From assembly GCA_047967505.1 (NCBI GenBank), contig CM106541.1: a DNA stretch of 64,000 nt, one strand, 5' to 3'. Each line of letters opens with the position of its first letter. Position 1 is the first letter of the stretch. Source of the stretch: Dipteris shenzhenensis (taxonomy: Eukaryota > Polypodiophyta > Polypodiopsida > Gleicheniales). Below, one piece after another: positions 37,072 to 47,690 of the stretch. The notes beneath the pieces were generated by a model. The model saw only the letters and a program-made list of their open reading frames with translations. It was not told where the DNA came from and did no database searches. Position numbers and translations under genes: made by a program.

Positions 37072-37492
37072 TTACTTCTGATTCGCAAGTTGAGTAACAA
37101 TTGAGTTGAACTCATTGGAGATGTGCATCCATGGAGGTCCCTTCCTTCATCTTCAGATTGAAGAACTTGCGCAACCAATATATCTTTGTGGCTACACTTT
37201 GCTGCTCATATGTGTCTTGTAGCTTTTTCCACACACCCCAGACTATTGTTTCACCATCCACATTCCAAACAACACTCTCATGGAGTGACAATTCAATTAT
37301 GGACTTTGCTGACAGATCAGCTGCCTAAGCATCACCAGATGTGCCAGTGGGCTTCACACCTTTGTGTATAATAGGAGCATGAAACTGCCTGAGGATTAGC
37401 ACCTTCAGGACCATCTTTTTCCACATTGGGTAGTTAGCAGCACCCTGCAACTTTTTAATATTAAGAAGAGAGGACTCCGAGGATGAAGCCAT
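37072..37492 (-). pseudogene. copia-2 gag N-terminal part
   Basis: The ATG at 37490-37492 gives MASSSESSLLNIKKLQGAAN then YPMWKKMVLKVL. A TAG near 37327 (Gln expected) is followed by SIIELSLHESVVWNV and WKKLQDTYEQQSVATKIYWL. A frameshift near 37130 and a stop near 37080 separate it from the next frame. Confidence 0.85.
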
Positions 37493-38396
37493 TACGATCA
37501 GCAGGAAATATAACCCACACTTGGGTGCCTGACTTCCTGCAAACCAAGTGCACACAGGCACTTGAACTGTGCTCAAAAAAAAAAATTAATTCCTGCAGCG
37601 GAACAACAGGAACTGCACCTGCAAATATTTCTCCCAATTAAACAGAAAATTATAACTGTTTACTGCTTGCGGCAGTATCCGAACAGCAACTGTGTTTGCA
37701 TCATTAAATGCACTGTTGTACAATCAGCAATACTCAGATATTAAAGCAGCATCTGCCCTGCAATTACAGTGAAAAAACAGCAGTGTATTTTGCACTCTGT
37801 ACTTCTGTACAATGACTGTAATCAGCCCCACAGTTGACATAGAACAGTACATGACTGTACCAGAAAGTACAGAATCAGTAAATGACTGTTTGACTGTTCA
37901 AACCTGTCAACTTCAAGCTTCAAGATACCACTAAAACTGTATAACACAGTTTAGAGTAGGATTTAGGCAAAAGCCCCTTGACTGGAGGCAAAATTCTCAG
38001 AATTTGAGTGCATTTACCACTTCACTGACCACTGTAAGGCATTAAATTGCTTCCCCCAGCACTGATATGCATCCAATTGCAAAACCCCCAATTTGACTGG
38101 CACATTCAGTGCTCAAGTCTACAATGCAGTACTCAATGCAGCTTCTACTGTCCCGTGGGTCAACAAATGCATACGAATCCTGCAAGAATCAACTCCAAAT
38201 AGGAGGATAAACGCAATTGAGTGCATACAAGCCAATACTTGGCACTGGCTACAAAAGCCCCTTGATTCTGCAATTCAATGTTGAGGATTTCCTCACACAG
38301 TAGGCATAGACAGTTATATGCTTCCCCAAATACCAGTAATGCTCACAATGAGTTCGAAGGATGCACCTGTACCTATAACACTGCCGGAGCAGTTGG

Positions 38397-38860
38397 AGAA
38401 ATTCTGACGAGAGCTCGTAGGCCTGGCGGGCTGTCTTGGATGTGCGCTCGAGGAGTCGCCTGTGTGGCGACTTGTCGGCCCGCTGGTGGCGTCGCCTATG
38501 CCACGACTCGGCGACCCGCTGAAGGCGTCGCCTGTATGGGCGACGCTGGGCCCTGAAGGCGTCGCCTATGTGGCGCTGCTGCTGGCATCGCCGCTGTTGG
38601 CGTCGCTGGTGGCATCGCTGCTGGCATTGCCTCTGTTGGCATCGCTGCTGGCGTCGCCTCTGTTGGCGTCGCTGCTGGCGTTGCTGCTGGCGTCGCCACT
38701 GATGGCGTCGCTGGTAGCACTGCTGCTGGCGTCGGCTGGCCTCGCTGGCTGCTGGCACTGGCAGCACTGAATGCTGCCGGCCCTGCTGAAGCAGCAGATC
38801 GATGCTGCTAACGTCGAAATGCAGTAGCTCAGGCTGCTGCTGGCGCTGTTGCTGGACGAA
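38397..38860 (-). repeat. GC-rich GCTGGCGTCGC minisatellite in the copia-2 leader
   Basis: Imperfect 12-15 bp units (GCTGCTGGCGTCGCC, TTGGCGTCGCTG and variants) fill 38455-38770, within a GC-rich block of an otherwise AT-rich element. The long open frames on both strands (Gln/Arg-rich or Ala/Thr/Pro-rich) are repeat artefacts. It lies between the primer site and gag, where a packaging signal or internal ribosome entry could sit. Confidence 0.85.
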
Positions 38861-38884
38861 TGGGAGAAAGATAGGCAGGCTCAA

Positions 38885-38896
38885 GCTCTGATACCA
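38885..38896 (-). promoter_or_regulatory. copia-2 primer-binding site
   Basis: TGGTATCAGAGC on the - strand, two bases inside the 5' LTR, complementary to the initiator tRNA-Met 3' end. Confidence 0.92.
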
Positions 38897-38898
38897 CT

Positions 38899-39135
38899 TG
38901 TGAGGTGGGAGAGAGTGAGAAAGAGAGAGCACACCGACACACACACAATGGACACAAGAGTGTGGGGATAAGAAGTATGTGTGTACCTCCCCTAGCACAC
39001 AGTCAACCTTTTATATGAAAGGATAAGGTTACAACACTAAGTACACCGTACTTAGTGTACTTAACAAATAAAAGTACTGACTGTACTTAAGTGTACTAAC
39101 TGTACTTGGGTGGCCATAGTGCCTTTACCCCAACA
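38899..39135 (-). repeat. copia-2 5' LTR (237 bp) with promoter
   Basis: Identical to the 3' LTR except for three substitutions and an extra 17 bp at 39031-39047. The extra bases complete a palindrome ACTAAGTAC-ACC-GTACTTAGT. TATAAAA on the - strand lies at 39009-39015. Confidence 0.95.
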
Positions 39136-40560
39136 GTTGGCTCCCTAACCAGCCGTCCTGGTTGGCTCCCAGCCAGGCCAACCTGCCACATGTCAGTCTG
39201 ACACTGCCCCGGGCCTGCTCCCCCTCTGTTGCACCTATTCCCAGGCCTATTTCCAGGCCCATACCTCTGCCAGGCAGTCCACCAGCACATGCAGATATAC
39301 CACATCTGTTTCAGGCCCTGTCCAGCCCCTAGAATCTCCGTACAGACAGCCGCAGGCATCCGTACAGCAGCCACCTATGTTCCGTACAACTTTTGCAAGA
39401 TCCCGGACTGGAACACCTACACAATTCTGCTCTCCTTTTTTCCTGACAGCCTTGTTCCAGTCCTGCCCTCCTTCTGGAGAGCTCTGCCTAGCCAAGTACT
39501 TCCCTTGTGTGCTGCCCACATGGCTGCCTATGTGCTGCCCATGTAGCAGCCCCATGTCCATCCTTGTCTGAGATTGTATGCTGCCCACATGGAAGCCTTT
39601 GTGCTGCCCATGCGGCAACCACATCAATCCTAAGCCCACCTCCCCCATGCTCTCCTCATATGGATCCAGGCTTACAGATGGGGTGGGGAGATGACTTTTC
39701 CAACAGTGTCCCTCTGAGAAAACCGTGACCATGCATTATAAGGCAGTTCCCTGGTTGGAAAGATATGAACCTTCATTACAGTGTGTCTGTTGGGCAAAAA
39801 GATGTCCCATGGTTTGGGACAGCCCAAGCAAATGAAGGCTCTAGTATGGTGGTGCCCATTCACATTATATGGTGACACGAGGGTATGGAAGGCCACTATG
39901 AAATTATGCAGAGAAGTGGGTGAAAATTTTCCCAGTACTTCTCTCCATCTCTTCCATGCGCAATGCATGGAGCACCTTTGGTATCAGAAGATAATGGCAT
40001 TTCGTACAAGAGGAAGCAAGTTTTGCACTGATACTACTGTAAGGAATCCTAGTAATCTAATATCATTAGTGATCTAAGGAGCACTGTGAGCACTGTGATG
40101 ATAACAGAGAAGAAGAATATCCGTGTCTGTCCACTCATCTAACCATCCATAGGTAAAATGTTTGCGTAGAGATCACAGATAAGTTAACCCCATAGTTCTC
40201 CCTCTATTGCTTTTGACCACCTCCAAGTTCCACATACTACCTTGACTATCATCCCCTATATGCACCTTGTCTTGGCTCTTCCCCAAAACCCCAAAAACAT
40301 TAACTCCCACTGCTATGGCACCGACCTTCATAGCCCCTTGAAACCATGCAAAGACCGATTGGTCCACTTAAAACGATCACAATATTTAAAATCACTTTCA
40401 AACATGATTCATGAAATTATGAAAGAATGGCAAACATGTAATCCGTACAGAGATAAATCAACCAAAATATTATGGAAATAACAAAAGCATTGTTCATAAT
40501 GCATTAGATTCTACATAAGCAACGAAGCAACAATAGGTCTGTCTATAAGCCTGCCTGTTT
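39136..40560. other. Flank of copia-2; older repeat, no gene
   Basis: 39136-39140 is the right GTTGG duplication. The adjoining 39141-39740 is C-rich with short repeats of GCTGCCCACATGG and GCTGCCCATG (39505-39620), and it is continuous with 32900-33031 if copia-2 is removed. It may be an older LTR. 39740-40560 shows nothing I can name. Confidence 0.4.
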
Positions 40561-40769
40561 AACATTTAAAGTTTTTTTTGGTATGTAACGCGCCCCGTCA
40601 TAAAAGCCAGTCAGTCAAAGTTACGAGATGTGACAAGCAAGTAGGAAAAATGAAATACTACGCCACTTCTAAGGTACGGACAAGAGACCTACTCGACAGC
40701 TAAAGATGTCTTCAAAGAAAACAGAAACCAGATAGGGCAAAATGTGCTTGAACCGATATCTTTACATGC

Positions 40770-42008
40770 TCAGCGACTGTTTGCAGCACATCTGACTATC
40801 GCTCCATTCTCTTCCACATGCATCACTCGGCGCATACCTACCAACGACGTCATTACGCCAGGCGTTGTACGGGCGAACTGGATAGCGCATTGTGCATCCG
40901 TTCGCTGCTCCCCAAGCTCTGGAAACTTGTTCCGCATGTCAGGCATGATACCCTTGGTGAGATTAGACTGATTCAGACTAGCAGACGTGATGACTGAAAG
41001 ACCAAGATGGTGAGCAGCATGAAGCAGAGGCATCCGTTTTCCCCTCACGCTCTGCGTCGGTTTACTAGCAGCTTCTTGTAAGGTTATGTTGTAAGGTACC
41101 TGTATGACTTTGAAATGATGATTATCTCCTCCCACTTCTTTAGCATAAGATACTAATTCCTCGAGTGTGAGATGAAGCTTCGCACTGGGTTCCACCCGAA
41201 AGCCATTCCATGTGGCCACGCCGTACGCTGTGATCTTTCCCTCAGACACACATTCCTCCATGGCAGCAAACGCATTCTTAATTCGTGGAAGAAGTGTACT
41301 GCGGGGAACAACGCTGAGTTGGGTCTCCGGATTGTGAACAAAGTAAACGTCAAGCGTCTCCAGACCCATGTTTCTCCTGCTTAGCTCCAGCTGATTCTTA
41401 AGATAGGCCGGCGAAAGGCAATGGCAACCCCCCACAAACTCCTCTCGCTTGAAAAGGTTAGTTTTGATATAGGTATCATCAATATAAGTGTAAGGGTCAA
41501 TGGACTCCCTGTAATCGAAGGCCAGAAAGCCTGCTTTCGAGCACACCACCACCTCGTTCCTCTTGATGATCCCTTGCTTCATGGCCATCGCCAAGCACTG
41601 CCCGATGGCTAGCTCGCTGCGCATGTTGCGATAGTTGGCTGCCGAGTCGATGATGTTAACGCCGAGAGTGAGGCAACGAGTGATAGACTCGATGTACTCT
41701 CTATCTGCAGCGTCGGTGTCGGAACCGAGATAAGTTCCAATACCCAGAGAGGAGACGACAAGGTCCCCGGATTGAGAGCCAAGCTTGAAGGTACGGAAGT
41801 GACCAGGGCCAGCAGCGGTGCCGATTCTCTGCGCGTATTCGGCAGTGCCGGCGGCATCAGCACGGCCGGGGATATAGTTGGAGGAGGAGGAAGGAGCAGG
41901 GGAGGCGGCAGCCATGGAAGAGAAGGGATGATGTTGGGATACTGCGAAGAGGGAGGAGGGAGGGCATGGGCGAGGGCGAGCTCGGAGAAGAGCGCGGAGC
42001 ACACCCAT
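40770..42008 (-). CDS. Aldo/keto reductase family protein
   Basis: An intact 412-codon single-exon frame from ATG 42006-42008. A nearer-domain ATG at 41915 is possible. A longer frame begins only at a GTG, which I reject. The N-terminus (MGVLRALLRARPRPCPPSSL) is Arg/Ser/Pro-rich and could be a plastid or mitochondrial transit peptide. The TIM-barrel aldo/keto reductase signature is complete: GIGTYLG, catalytic Asp121 and Tyr126 (NIIDSAANYRNMRSE), Lys158 (VVVCSKAGF) and His225 (LDVYFVHNPE). The family reduces carbonyls with NADPH or oxidises sugars and alcohols; the substrate here is unknown. An insert of about 40 residues after the Lys motif lengthens it compared with ~320-residue members. 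The gene is GC-rich against AT-rich surroundings and is the only undamaged gene in the window. Confidence 0.94.
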   Translation of the reverse strand: MGVLRALLRARPRPCPPSSLFAVSQHHPFSSMAAASPAPSSSSNYIPGRADAAGTAEYAQRIGTAAGPGHFRTFKLGSQSGDLVVSSLGIGTYLGSDTDAADREYIESITRCLTLGVNIIDSAANYRNMRSELAIGQCLAMAMKQGIIKRNEVVVCSKAGFLAFDYRESIDPYTYIDDTYIKTNLFKREEFVGGCHCLSPAYLKNQLELSRRNMGLETLDVYFVHNPETQLSVVPRSTLLPRIKNAFAAMEECVSEGKITAYGVATWNGFRVEPSAKLHLTLEELVSYAKEVGGDNHHFKVIQVPYNITLQEAASKPTQSVRGKRMPLLHAAHHLGLSVITSASLNQSNLTKGIMPDMRNKFPELGEQRTDAQCAIQFARTTPGVMTSLVGMRRVMHVEENGAIVRCAANSR

Positions 42009-42297
42009 TGTCGCTGGATGGAATGGAGATGGACACAAATGAAATGCGCGCTCGCTCTCACAGGGCAGCTTCCAAAAGAAACCCACAAGATAGCAAGAAC
42101 AAGAAGAAGAAAAGAAGACGGTAAAAGGCTCAACACATAAACCCTAACTCTTTTCTCCCAGGTGAAAATCTCAGCAAAGGGTTTTAGAAGCGAAGACGTG
42201 GCTAGTTGAACTAAAGGCTTCCTAGCGTTTTGATGTGATGTATGACCTAGTACCTTGCGGTCACTACCATTGTTCACACTTCGGGAGGAGTATGTAA

Positions 42298-42975
42298 TTG
42301 TTGCGTAATTGTTGCATTAGTAGCATTGGTTCGTTCCTGATAGCATTGATTGGTCTCCGATGTTGGTCCACATGTGGTCTAGAGTGGATTGGTAAACTAT
42401 TGTTGGTTGATGGATTGTTTGAAGCGCATGATAGTTGTTGGAGAGTGTTAATATTATGTGTACTTGTTATTTTTAGCCAATCGATGTTGATGTCTCCAAG
42501 TATGATGAGTGGATTCCTTGTGTCTATTGTGCTTAGAATGTGCTCTAGACTTTCTACAAGGTGTCAAATGGATGTTTTGGGTGATTCGTAAGCGGTTACT
42601 ACATGTAGTTTATCATGCATGTCGTGAAATGTTGCACTTATTAGTTCTACTCCATTTTGCACACTGGTGGTGTGTGTAGATAGTGTTTGTGTCGTCTTGT
42701 ATAGCAATGAAAGGTCGTGTCCGTCGTAAGCAGGATATCTCACTGAAGCTAGCAAAAGTGGCATCGCTCGTCAATGGTTGCCTCCTTGTTTCTTGGAGGC
42801 ATAGGATGTTAGCAACCATGATACTCTTGTCTTCCAATATCTCCTCTAGATATGTGTTTATCGAGACTATATTGAGGGATTCGATGACTATATGGGTGCT
42901 ATTGTATGTTGATAAGTCTTTTTGCAAGCATTCCCATTTCGAGTCTATTTGGAAGTGGGTGATTCCTTGCAGAAC
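42298..42975 (-). pseudogene. Helentron endonuclease (EEP-type) domain
   Basis: Continues in frame from the helicase C-terminus. The exonuclease-endonuclease-phosphatase motifs appear in order: SLNIVSINTYLEEILE (about 42845-42895), catalytic Glu in ILCLQETRRQ (42780-42812), Tyr in VVTAYESPKTS (42571-42603), Asp/Asn in LGDINID (42483-42500), and the terminal Asp-His in STLDHMWTN (42365-42391). Three frames are needed, so it is broken. An endonuclease fused behind a Pif1 helicase is the hallmark of Helentrons within Helitron-like rolling-circle elements. Confidence 0.8.
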
Positions 42976-44900
42976 ATCGGCATCGACTTTGATATGTTTC
43001 TTTTTAGTTTGCTCAACAAGTAAAGGTTTTCTGTTTAGGAAAGCTGTGTATGTTAGACCATGTGTTCATATGTTCTGCGGGTCAAAAGCTACCCTTGTCA
43101 TTGTTAATCCTTGTGATCTATGTATCGTTCTTGCATTGGCTGGTTGTATTGGGAATTGCTTTCTTGTAATGACATTTAGAGAGTTGTTGCCAACTTGGAA
43201 TTCTTTTGTGATCTGCTTTATTGGTGTCCCTGGTGGCAAGATCGCATCGTTGTATAGGTGTTGGTTTTTGTATCATGTTCTGAGCCGACACTGTTATTGT
43301 GGAAGTCGATCCATATTATTGTCTGCTAACCACTAATGGTGAGATGTTGGAATGTGCTATTAGCATCATTCACAAGGCCATCGGGATTGTCTATGTTTTC
43401 TCCATAGATCCCAACTATTATCCCTTACTTCAATGCTAAGATTGTATGCGAGCCAGCTGTTGCCTAAGGGTTCGTAGGGGCTTTAATTGTTAAATTACAC
43501 GGGGCAACGGAACTACTAGGTGAAGAGCTACTAGCTGGAAGATCTCTGCTGGAGGATCTGATCTGGTACAATGGAGTGGGGAGGTCGCTTCTTTATAGCT
43601 ATGAGGGCGGTAGTCGAATCAACGTAGTCGGTGGAATCGACCTAGTCGATGAAGCGACTAGTCGACCTAGTCGATGGAACCGACTAGTTGTCCATGGAAT
43701 ATTCAAGGAATATTTTCTATACTATCACCTCGGGGGCGAGAGCCCCCGAACCCCCACCAGGGGAGCCGCTGGCCCCTAGGCCCCAGCAAGGATAAGGGGC
43801 TCCCACACAATCACCTTTCTACCATCAACTATCTCATTGATAGACCTCATCTGACATGCAAGTCAGGATCCATCCAGTGTCCCAGGCTCATACATGGCTT
43901 CTCCTCATATGGGGGCCTTACAACTTGAGCACCTTGGACCACTGGTGGTTACCAGGAGGGTGGGGCATTGAGCATATCTAACATTAACTTGTTTGCTACA
44001 TGTCTTGGTTTTTTTGTCAATTGCATGGAGAATGTGAGCGACACTGGCAGCTTCTCAAAGACGTATTGGTTGTGCTTTTCTTTATGTGCGTTTGTGTGGA
44101 AAAGGTGAGCAATGTTGATGTCAACTCATGGGTGATGATGGAAGTGTCGTTCAAGTATTGCAAGTCATCATCGCTATGCTGCCAATTCTAATTTTGTTCA
44201 GTGTTTATATGAATTTTGGTCTCTTTGATGCATTGTCAATCTTAGCTCGTAGCAGTGAATCTTCTCTTCCCAGTACAATGGTTGAAATAGTCTAGTGGAA
44301 GTCTTGGGCTTTCTGAATATCCATGCATCTCTAACTGGGCTTGCTTGGCATAGATCTCCGAAGAATATGATGTCCAATCGGCCCAATGGTTTCAAATCAG
44401 TATGCTTGATTGCTCGAAGGCATGGGTCAATTAGGTTTCACATGCTTTGTCCAATTAGGGATGCTTCATCGAACACTTCTAGTCTTAGGTTTTTATATTG
44501 TGCACTCAGTCTATCGAGCTTTTTGCCTGTGAGATTTGCTCGGCATTTGAGCTAGAATCGGTAGAAGTAGGGCTACAGGGATCGTCATCCCACCTATGTT
44601 AAATGTTGCCTTGCCTGTATATGCCATCAACAATTTGGTCGGCAAATTTACATTGGACTCGATTGCTTGTCCGTAGATGTAGAGTAGTCCTTACACTATT
44701 GCTTGTAAGGTAAATGTTTTACTAGGACCAGCATCTCCAATGAGGAATAGGTGAATTGTCTTCATGGGATTCCCGTCTTGCGCAACATGATGTTGTCGTG
44801 CAAGAGTTGTTGCTCAACTTTTGTGTTTATGGGGGATGATCATGCGTTGGTTGTCTTTTGGGTTGCTTTATGTCTATGCTAATGTTGTATAGCTACACTA
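42976..44900 (-). pseudogene. Helentron Pif1-type helicase
   Basis: Motifs in order on the - strand: Walker A as FLIGDAGPSKTFTLQ (44705-44745; consensus GDAGTGKT, Thr-Gly changed to Pro-Ser), YTGKATFNIGG (44590-44635), Walker B-like VFDEASLIGQ (44445-44480), motif III IIFFGDLCQASPVRD (44320-44375), IAHLFHTNAH (44060-44100), then an insertion, and motif VI RTIHRSQGLTMTRVAFD (43081-43131) followed by THGLTYTAFLNRKPL. Upstream it connects to the Helitron-typical RVIRFVHFN...YHENCLLYIPF block. It would unwind donor DNA for rolling-circle transposition. Stops and the altered Walker A make it inactive. Confidence 0.8.
43465..43925. mobile_element. Insertion inside the Helentron helicase with GC-rich hairpin
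   Basis: Helicase text resumes on both sides of this segment. It contains short AGTCGA/CGACTAGTCGA repeats (43610-43690) and a strong hairpin CGGGGGCGAGAGCCCCCG (43731-43748) in a C/G-rich context. The exact edges and target duplication are not resolved. Confidence 0.5.
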
Positions 44901-46050
44901 GCTAAATGAAGGTGTTCTTAAGGTCTCTGATGAGCTGGTGTTGTTATCGGTTTGTAGAGTTGTCTTGGTGTATTTGTCTTTATTTGCCTTGATAGTTTCT
45001 GTGTGTCCGTGGTACATGTCCGACCATGTTCTATGCTCTGCCACTAATGTATTATTTGATTCTTGGAAGGGAATATAGAGCAAGCAGTTCTCATGGTAGA
45101 AGCGAATTGGGTCTTTATGCTGGTTGAAGTGCACAAATCGTATTACTCGTTCTTTTTTTGCTTTCACTTGCCTTCCTTTCAATGTTTTATATTTGCTTGT
45201 GTATTCTGCCAAGCAATTATTTTGCAAGGATTGTTGTTGCTTGTAGTACTTCTGAATGATGTCATCGAAGAACATGTCAGTATCATGAGTCAGCTAGTGT
45301 TTGTAGTGTTGTTTTCTTTTTAGTAAAAGCTTTCTATCTTCTTGAAAGTCACTGTTTATAAACCTGAATTGCCTCAAGCAACTTGTTAATGGGGCAAAGA
45401 TAATGCTATGTAGGTAGCTTGTTGGGAACTTAATTCTTGAGTGTTTATTAATAGGGTTGCCAACTTTGCGTAGTCACTTGATTGCACTGAGATTGTTTTT
45501 CATGCAACTATCAAATGCTTCTTTTAGTGCTCTGGTTGTGGTTGTGTCCGTTTTCGTCATGTATGATGTGCAGTACATTGCTGCACCATGGGGATTCAAT
45601 ATAAATTGAATATCAATATTTGCATCCCAAAAAGATGATAGCTTAGGAGTGAAATTGTTCGTGTATATGTCCCTTGGTTCTTGCTTCACCAAAATTAATG
45701 GCTTCTTAATTGAGTTGCAAATAGCCTAGATGTATGCTTCTTCAATTGTGTCTAGAAGTGTTAGCCATTCATCAAAGGAAATGGTTGTATTGCATTTTAA
45801 CTCATTCATCAATGCTATGTTGATTCTCTTCGCAAGCGCTTCAAGGCCTGTCTTGGGATTCCACATCTTTTTCTAGTGGAAGTAGAATGTAAGTTCTTCG
45901 AGAAGGTGCCTTTTGGAAAGCCATATTGACATCTTTTCTTGCCTTTTTTGCAACCTTTATGGTGGTGATGGATTTGGGCAACATGCAAAGACTCATCTAG
46001 TATAGGCTGCCATCAATAGTAAAATGAAGTTGTCGATGAACGACGTTATT
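44901..46050 (-). pseudogene. Helentron Rep C-terminal part and pre-helicase region
   Basis: Order on the - strand: a Cys/His zinc-binding remnant with HHKGCKKGKKRCQYGFPK-type text in one frame (45900-45990), then NNFTPKLSSFWDANIDIQFI, then TSYMTKTDTTTTRALKEAF (45474-45692), a block diagnostic of Helitron Rep proteins. KKERVIRFVHFNQHKDPI and YHENCLLYIPFQESNN follow (44898-45275). The catalytic HUH nuclease that should precede 46050 is missing; a copia relic begins instead. So the element is 5'-truncated. Confidence 0.75.
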
Positions 46051-46429
46051 TAGCTCCTGATAAGAGTATGAAACAGTACCAAGTGGTCAATCTTCAGGTG
46101 TCACCATCACCTACCCAATCACTACTAACAAAAACCACCCAACTCAATGCCTTTTGTGTAATTGATACCGTAGCTACAAGTACCTTTCAAGTACCTCAGC
46201 ACCCTCATGCATGCATCCCAATGGGCCTTCTTGGGTGTGGCAGGGAACTGGCAGAGCAATCGAACTAAGAAATATATGGTCTAGTATTAGTGAGGTAAAG
46301 CAAACCACCCCCCATGTGTTGATATAGTGATGAATCAACCGGTTGAGATGAATCATGTACACTCAGCTTTAGACCAGCTTCCATCGGAGTCGCTATCACT
46401 TTGCAATCTTCCATCTAAAAGTGTTTGAG

Positions 46430-46950
46430 TTAACCATTTGTTACTTTAGGATCTTGAAATATTGATGTAAAGTATGCATTTTTTAATGAAACCCTGGAGG
46501 AGGTATATGTAGCACATCCACCAAGATTTCAAATTTAAGGATCCAAATCAAAAGTATGGAAGCTAAAGAAGGCCTTACACCAGCTAAAATAGCAGCGATA
46601 CTAGCAAATAGGTTTTTCTTTCAGAAAATCGGGCTTTAGCAGAGTCCATGAGAGGTGAATCTCTATCTCATCTCAAAGGGGGGTTTGTGACTGGTATTAA
46701 TCTCATATGTGGATGACCTCATCATTATAGGAGATCATGCAAAGAAGTTTGCTCCGGTTAAGAAACTTCTCATGGAGGAGTTCGAGATGACGGACTTGGG
46801 AATACTTCATTACTTTCTTGGGACCAAGCTTATAACAAAAATCAAAATACTAAAAGAAATGAGCAAACTAAGCACCAATTCTAAATCTATGGCATTGCCT
46901 CAGACATTCCAAAAAAGGATAAGTTCAAAACAAATCTATTCTTAATACAA
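46430..46950 (+). mobile_element. Ty1/copia RT relic
   Basis: VKYAFFNETLEEVYVAHPPR-like text (46450-46520, broken) precedes a shifted YVDDLIIIGDHAKK with EEFEMTDLGILHYFLG (46705-46830). Confidence 0.75.
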
Positions 46951-47399
46951 ATTAAAATATTTTGCTAGACCAAGTGAAGAATACTCATTGCAATTTAAAC
47001 AAAGGAATTATTTGATGATGTAATACATTAAAAAATATTACATATGAGGAAACATAATTCTTATTTGTAATAGGATGGCCAAGCACAAGGAAAGCATACT
47101 TTGTATTGCTCATTGTTAAGAATTATTATTGTTTAATAATTAAACAATAGAAAATATTGACTTCAAACTCTTAAAAGCTCTCATGCTAGCACATACGAGA
47201 AGAGCAACATGCAACATATATCAAGATCTTTTTATCCACAAACACAATTGCCTGTATTTGATTAAATATATCAAGTAGGTAGGCATACTTAAATTTTGAA
47301 AATCTCCAAAGGATTTTGTGTGGTTTTGTTTTAGAGTTTGGAGGCAAAGATATTTACCAAGGAAAGCAAGACAAGGATTCTTGAGTTTTTAAACCCAAA
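46951..47399. other. AT-rich, no gene
   Basis: No supportable feature. Confidence 0.4.
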
Positions 47400-47690
47400 G
47401 AAGATATGCAAGAAATGGTAACAAGGGCGCATCAAATAGTTATTGGCTCTCAACCTAGATGCTATCAATTAACAACAACAATGAGAGAAAAACCCATCGA
47501 GTTTTTATAAGCATTACACTTGTTTATAAAGTCTAATGCTCAAGCACAAATAGATTGTATGTTTAGAAAATGTTCTCATACTCAATCACACTTGAAGAAA
47601 GACTGCTTTAAAATGCCACCTCATACCTTGCCACATCTTTTCTACTCAAACATGTAGAGAAACACTCATGACCAAAATGTATTTAAAATA
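47400..47690 (+). mobile_element. Ty1/copia gag zinc-knuckle scrap
   Basis: Text resembling CMFRKCSHTQSHLKKDC (47552-47602) after a gag-like stretch. The knuckle is mutated. Joins an opposite-strand fragment at about 47690. Confidence 0.45.

Larger units (their letters stand above)
33037..39135 (-). mobile_element. Complete Ty1/copia element copia-2 (6099 bp)
   Basis: Order on the - strand: 5' LTR 38899-39135, primer site 38885-38896, a 1.4-kb leader with a GC-rich minisatellite, gag from ATG 37492, zinc knuckle, protease, integrase, RT and RNase H to about 33370, PPT 33257-33268, 3' LTR 33037-33256. It is flanked by GTTGG duplications. The LTRs differ by three substitutions and one 17-bp indel, so the insertion is fairly recent. 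The coding region nevertheless has at least five frame changes, so this copy is not autonomous now. Confidence 0.96.

Noticed and set aside
38249-38998. 249-codon Gln/Arg-rich frame and Ala/Thr/Pro frames in the copia-2 leader
   Set aside because: They run through a minisatellite and into the LTR, so repeat artefacts are the better explanation.
42009-42086. N-terminal extension of the reductase to 42086
   Set aside because: It begins at a GTG; the first ATG (42008) has a good context and gives a plausible transit peptide.
41609-42277. 222-codon frame overlapping the reductase on the same strand in another frame
   Set aside because: Shadow of a GC-rich gene; no domain, and the overlapping reductase frame has all catalytic residues.
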